Below the pieces are notes generated by a model that was given only the letters and a program-made list of their open reading frames with translations, ran no database searches and was not told the origin of the DNA. A DNA stretch of 64,000 bases from contig CAMFLR010000002.1 in assembly GCA_945957605.1 (NCBI GenBank), positions 358,197-422,196 of the forward strand. Reading direction: 5' to 3'. Source of the DNA: an uncultured Isosphaeraceae bacterium (lineage in GTDB: Bacteria > Planctomycetota > Planctomycetia > Isosphaerales > Isosphaeraceae). Positions within the stretch are counted from its first letter, which is position 1; each line of letters opens with the position of its first letter. The translations under genes and the position numbers were made by a program. Shown one piece after another: positions 62,102 through 64,000 of this stretch.

Positions 62102-62560
62102 TCAGTTCAGCCAATAGTACAGCGTCTCCATTACCAAGAAATGCTTGCCAAATTGCTCAAGGACAAGGCGTGCTCCATCGCCCGCACAACCAAAGCCGGC
62201 AGAGATCTCAACCGTATAACTCACGCCATTGACGGATATGATTTTGAGCACATGGCCGCCGAGTTCAAACGGAGCGACAATCTCCCAAAGCGGTGCGTTC
62301 ATAAGGTCGTGGTCGCGCAGAAGTTCCGCAGCGGTAGGGTGATCAAGACGGCTCAGTGCGACGAGTATCGCGCGTACAACTGGTTCGGTATGGCTTCGAA
62401 TCAAGCGCTCTGCGTAGCGTTTGTTCTTTTTCTCACGAAGTTCTCGAGGACCAAAATGTTTTGTCGCTAACGCTTCGAGTTCTTCTGAAACCGCTTCATC
62501 CCATGCACGCCATTCTTCATCTGTCTCGGGCAATTTGCGATCTTCTTCGTTTTCATCCAT
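62102..62560 (-). CDS. Small protein of unknown function
   Basis: This is a 152-residue acidic soluble protein. The start is very acidic (MDENEEDRKLPETDEEWRAW). A helical part (SEELEALATKHFGPRELREK) is followed by a beta-type C-terminal half (GGHVLKIISVNGVSYTVEIS). I do not recognise a family. Isolated between a DUF1080 gene and a repeat element; composition supports a real gene. Confidence 0.65.
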   Translation of the reverse strand: MDENEEDRKLPETDEEWRAWDEAVSEELEALATKHFGPRELREKKNKRYAERLIRSHTEPVVRAILVALSRLDHPTAAELLRDHDLMNAPLWEIVAPFELGGHVLKIISVNGVSYTVEISAGFGCAGDGARLVLEQFGKHFLVMETLYYWLN

Positions 62561-62910
62561 CGAATGCGCCTCGTCGATTATTCACTCGATCAATTTCAGT
62601 ATATATATTACCAATATCTAATTCCGCTTGCATCGATCTAAGTTGGACATTCTAGATTAAGCATCCATTCCTTCCGGCGGGTGGCTGGGGCAGCATGCCC
62701 CAGTTGGGAATGAGTGTCGATTTCACCGAGGACGAACGAGTCGCCGCTTCCCGCTGGATCGTATGTTACGATCGCCTTCAATTAACCTGGACGCGCACAC
62801 GAGTTGACCTTCGCTACTATCGTTGATTTCCTTTCCGTCCCCTTGGCACTGGGGCATGCTGCCCCAGCCACCCTTCGTGATGATGAATATAGCTGGTGCA
62901 CCTGAGCACA
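62561..62910. other. Intergenic region holding the family A repeat copy
   Basis: About 350 bases, of which 195 are the repeat at 62679-62873. The first 110 bases are AT-rich (TATATATTACC near 62600) and probably contain the promoter of the gene at 62560. Nothing else seen. Confidence 0.4.
62679..62873. repeat. Paired-hairpin inverted-repeat element, family A copy 2
   Basis: It starts GGGTGGCTGGGGCAGCATGC plus CCCAG (62679-62703) and ends CTGGGGCATGCTGCCCCAGC plus CACCC (62849-62873), the same 25-base ends as the copy at 10057. The inner flank CAGTTGGGAATGAGTGTCG matches the reverse of the copy 1 right side (CAGTTTGGGATGAGCGCC). The copies thus share about 45 bases on one side, but differ in length (195 and 152 bases). 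Confidence 0.85.
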
Positions 62911-63234
62911 TCACTCCGCCCTCCATTCGTTAACCATTTCGGCCGCAACTTCAAACTCAGTCCGCCCCTCAACCGACTCCACTCCCCACGGCTGCGCCGT
63001 ATCAATCGAAACGACCTCACATCCAAACTCATCGACTCGACGGCTAACAACTTCACATGCGATGATTCCAGGCTGTGGATAATGAGTCGAGGACCAGAGA
63101 TCGTCACAACTCACAACGGGCACTTTTTCGATGAATTCCCAGCAGCGGCCGTGAACGTCGATCAACTCGCACGCGACGAATCCCGGAAAACAGGCGTCCA
63201 CCCAGCGCACGATCTGCACCTTCACCACGAACAT
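62911..63234 (-). CDS. Small protein of unknown function
   Basis: This is a 107-residue protein starting at ATG 63234 (MFVVKVQIVRWVDACFPGFV). It is beta-rich with aromatic residues and Cys (ACELIDVHGRCWEFIEKVPV, YPQPGIIACEVVSRRVDEFG) and no known domain. It appears to be a compact single-domain cytoplasmic protein. It lies just beyond a family A repeat, 250 bases from the ispE promoter side. Confidence 0.6.
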   Translation of the reverse strand: MFVVKVQIVRWVDACFPGFVACELIDVHGRCWEFIEKVPVVSCDDLWSSTHYPQPGIIACEVVSRRVDEFGCEVVSIDTAQPWGVESVEGRTEFEVAAEMVNEWRAE

Positions 63235-63653
63235 GAGAGCAACCTCACGAAAATCAGACGTTCCTGCGATTTGCAGCCTCTCTTGAGCTTGACACATTCC
63301 ACGCCTTCGATCCAAACACATAATTCCATGCGATTTCGCTTCGAACTGGCCTTGCCGGAAGCCCTTTCGTCTCCAAGTTTTGTAAATACTTCCGAAATCG
63401 CGTCGTCGGTTTTACAACCTTCTCGACTTGAGCGTTTTTCGGGTTGCGAAGAATTTCATGAGGGGATACAAGGTCCGTCGCAAGGGGTTGAGGCGAAAGG
63501 AATCGCTCCCGTCTCCTGTCGCAAAACGCGGCGAGTTTCGGGTACCCAAGGAACCAACACTACGATGAACACCGGGTGCGCTTGCCTTCCCTTCTGCCTT
63601 CTTCCTCATGTACAGACCGGGTTGATCAAACAACCTCACCGGATGTCAATCCG
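63235..63653. other. Intergenic region upstream of ispE
   Basis: About 420 bases. Open frames across it have poor composition. It should carry the ispE promoter. No RNA gene or terminator recognised. Confidence 0.35.
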
Positions 63654-64000
63654 ATGATCGTTCGATCGACCGCCGATGGCGTGGAAGTTCACGCTCCGGC
63701 CAAGCTCAACCTTTATCTGGAGATCCTCGGGCGCCGCAGCGACGGCTATCACGACCTCGAGTCGCTGATGGTCACCGTCGACCTGTTCGATCGCTTGACG
63801 TTTGCCGACAACGATTCGGGAACCATCACGCTTACGTGTGATGATCCCACCTTGCCGACGGGTCCTGAAAACCTGGTCGTCAAGGCGGCGGAGGCACTCA
63901 GGCGGGCGACAGGCTGTCAGCGCGGAGCGACGATTCACCTGGAAAAAACCATTCCTGCTCAGGCGGGGTTGGCGGGTGGGTCGAGCGACGCGGCTGCGAC
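63654..64000 (+). CDS. ispE: 4-diphosphocytidyl-2-C-methyl-D-erythritol kinase IspE, partial
   Basis: The frame is open from ATG 63654 to the window edge, with 115 codons visible. It has the IspE N-terminal signature HAPAKLNLYLEILGRRSDGY-HDLESLMVTVDLFDRL and the GHMP-kinase ATP loop ending in PAQAGLAGGSSDAAA at the edge. IspE phosphorylates CDP-methylerythritol in the MEP isoprenoid pathway. The C-terminal half lies beyond the window. Confidence 0.96.
   Translation, partial: MIVRSTADGVEVHAPAKLNLYLEILGRRSDGYHDLESLMVTVDLFDRLTFADNDSGTITLTCDDPTLPTGPENLVVKAAEALRRATGCQRGATIHLEKTIPAQAGLAGGSSDAAA

Overview
The window looks like chromosomal DNA of a planctomycete (Planctomycetota). This rests on the gene families seen directly: a DUF1559 prepilin-like protein, a DUF1501 protein, a twin-DUF1080 protein, a Gfo/Idh/MocA oxidoreductase with a Tat-type leader, a DUF1111-type cytochrome, two LEPR-XLL extracellular proteins, a PEP-CTERM protein and several short-anchor LRR/HEAT proteins. 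Both ends cut genes: the cytochrome on the minus strand at the left, and ispE on the plus strand at the right.

Layout. 1-6 kb: cytochrome, secreted alpha/beta hydrolase, oxidoreductase, and an ArsR/SdpI-like pair. 6-9 kb: an unknown protein, an LRR protein and a methyltransferase. 9-11.4 kb: lipid A genes lpxI and lpxD (lpxB lies at 18.3-19.5 kb), so an outer membrane with lipid A is expected. 12.4-16.6 kb: HAD hydrolase, tsaD and a YyaL-type protein with a thioredoxin-like domain. 16.8-18.25 kb: small orphan genes bounded by integron-type attC sites, with no integrase in view. 19.6-24.3 kb: pseudopilin, an NtrB/NtrC-like two-component pair and a DUF4279 protein. 24.5-30.7 kb: carboxyl-terminal protease, small cytochrome c, MazG-like pyrophosphohydrolase, extracellular proteins and a sigma-region-2-like protein. 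30.8-35 kb: an acetate-type sodium symporter operon headed by an atypical sigma-54-family regulator. 35-37 kb: dgoK and a dead-protease XRE/S24 repressor. 37.2-45.6 kb: a large suf Fe-S cluster locus (sufR-C-B, LRR membrane protein, lipase, sufD, rhodanese, sufE, Rieske, DUF59). 46-52 kb: DUF1501 protein, a duplicated small-gene module, a zinc ribbon-STAS protein and acyl-CoA dehydrogenase. 52-64 kb: ankyrin protein, enoyl-CoA hydratase, amt with a sigma-54 promoter, HEAT protein, Ig-like LEPR-XLL protein, DUF1080 protein, small unknowns and ispE.

Functional links. The NtrB/NtrC-like pair may act through the sigma-54 promoter in front of amt. The suf locus has its own SufR-type regulator and a candidate operator, but no cysteine desulfurase in the window; a rhodanese sits in its place. 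Non-coding DNA carries three sequence families of elements built alike: two palindromic hairpins in inverted orientation, starting GGGTG and ending CACCC or TACCC.

Most interesting items: the attC cassette array, the paired-hairpin elements, the suf locus architecture, the duplicated and decaying two-gene module at 47.5-49 kb, the sigma-region-2-only protein and the regulator lacking GAFTGA. All functions are read from sequence motifs without database searches.
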